Of a DNA stretch of 15,000 nt, positions 14,995-15,000 are shown piece after piece. The notes beneath the pieces are model-generated. The model worked only from the letters and a program-made list of their open reading frames with translations, made no database searches and was not told where the DNA came from. The position numbers and the translations under genes were made by a program. Position 1 is the stretch's first letter; every line of letters starts with the position of its first letter. Location: positions 2,511,071 to 2,526,070 of the forward strand of contig CAUJGJ010000188.1 in NCBI GenBank assembly GCA_963170055.1, in the 5' to 3' direction. This DNA is from Halisarca cf. caerulea (lineage: Eukaryota > Porifera > Demospongiae > Chondrillida > Halisarcidae).

Positions 14995-15000
14995 GTACGT

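Overview
The window looks like animal nuclear DNA, most likely from an invertebrate. I lean towards a marine one such as a sponge, but nothing in the sequence settles the taxon. It has no long open reading frame, no Shine-Dalgarno-spaced gene and no bacterial operon. It is dominated by (GT)n, (CA)n and (TGCG)n microsatellites, several minisatellites, and many short terminal-inverted-repeat elements (MITEs). These end in CAGTGGAACCTC-like termini and mostly sit at TA, as pogo/Tigger-type (Tc1/mariner superfamily) elements do. Between the repeats are short segments bounded by good GT-AG splice signals. Most long open frames (in the GT tracts, the 35-bp array at 5.86-6.13 kb and the 19-bp array at 7.2-7.5 kb) are only stop-free repeats. 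The best coding hypothesis is one plus-strand gene crossing most of the window as very small exons: 1735-1794, 5524-5686, 6464-6523, 8838-8860, 9702-9738, 12858-12876, 14682-14723 and perhaps 14974-14994. One reading frame stays open through all of them with matching phases, about 140 codons, giving a Ser/Thr/Gln/Pro/Arg-rich and probably disordered stretch. I do not recognise the protein. A second reading through 7075-7116, 8838-8860, 9702-9738 and 14682-14723 is also phase-consistent but uses a different frame, so the exon model is a hypothesis. Layout. 1-1.4 kb: a duplicated 86-bp unit, a 20-bp-arm hairpin, a candidate terminal exon and a MITE pair. 1.7-3.3 kb: exon, minus-strand open frame, 75-bp tandem repeat, GT tract. 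3.46-5.4 kb: MITE, 80-bp higher-order satellite, nested MITE, GT tract. 5.5-6.8 kb: exon, 35-bp palindromic minisatellite, tRNA-derived SINE, exon. 6.9-9.3 kb: CA tract, candidate exon, 19-bp and 28-bp minisatellites, MITEs, microexon, TGCG and GT tracts. 9.4-11.3 kb: MITE, exon, MITE, dispersed repeat, nested MITE pair. 11.5-12.6 kb: transposase remnant and a possible MITE. 12.8-15 kb: microexon, 54-bp tandem repeat, further candidate exons, MITE, inverted copy of the dispersed repeat, final exons. In the gene model nearly all repeats lie in introns of about 0.25 to 3.7 kb.
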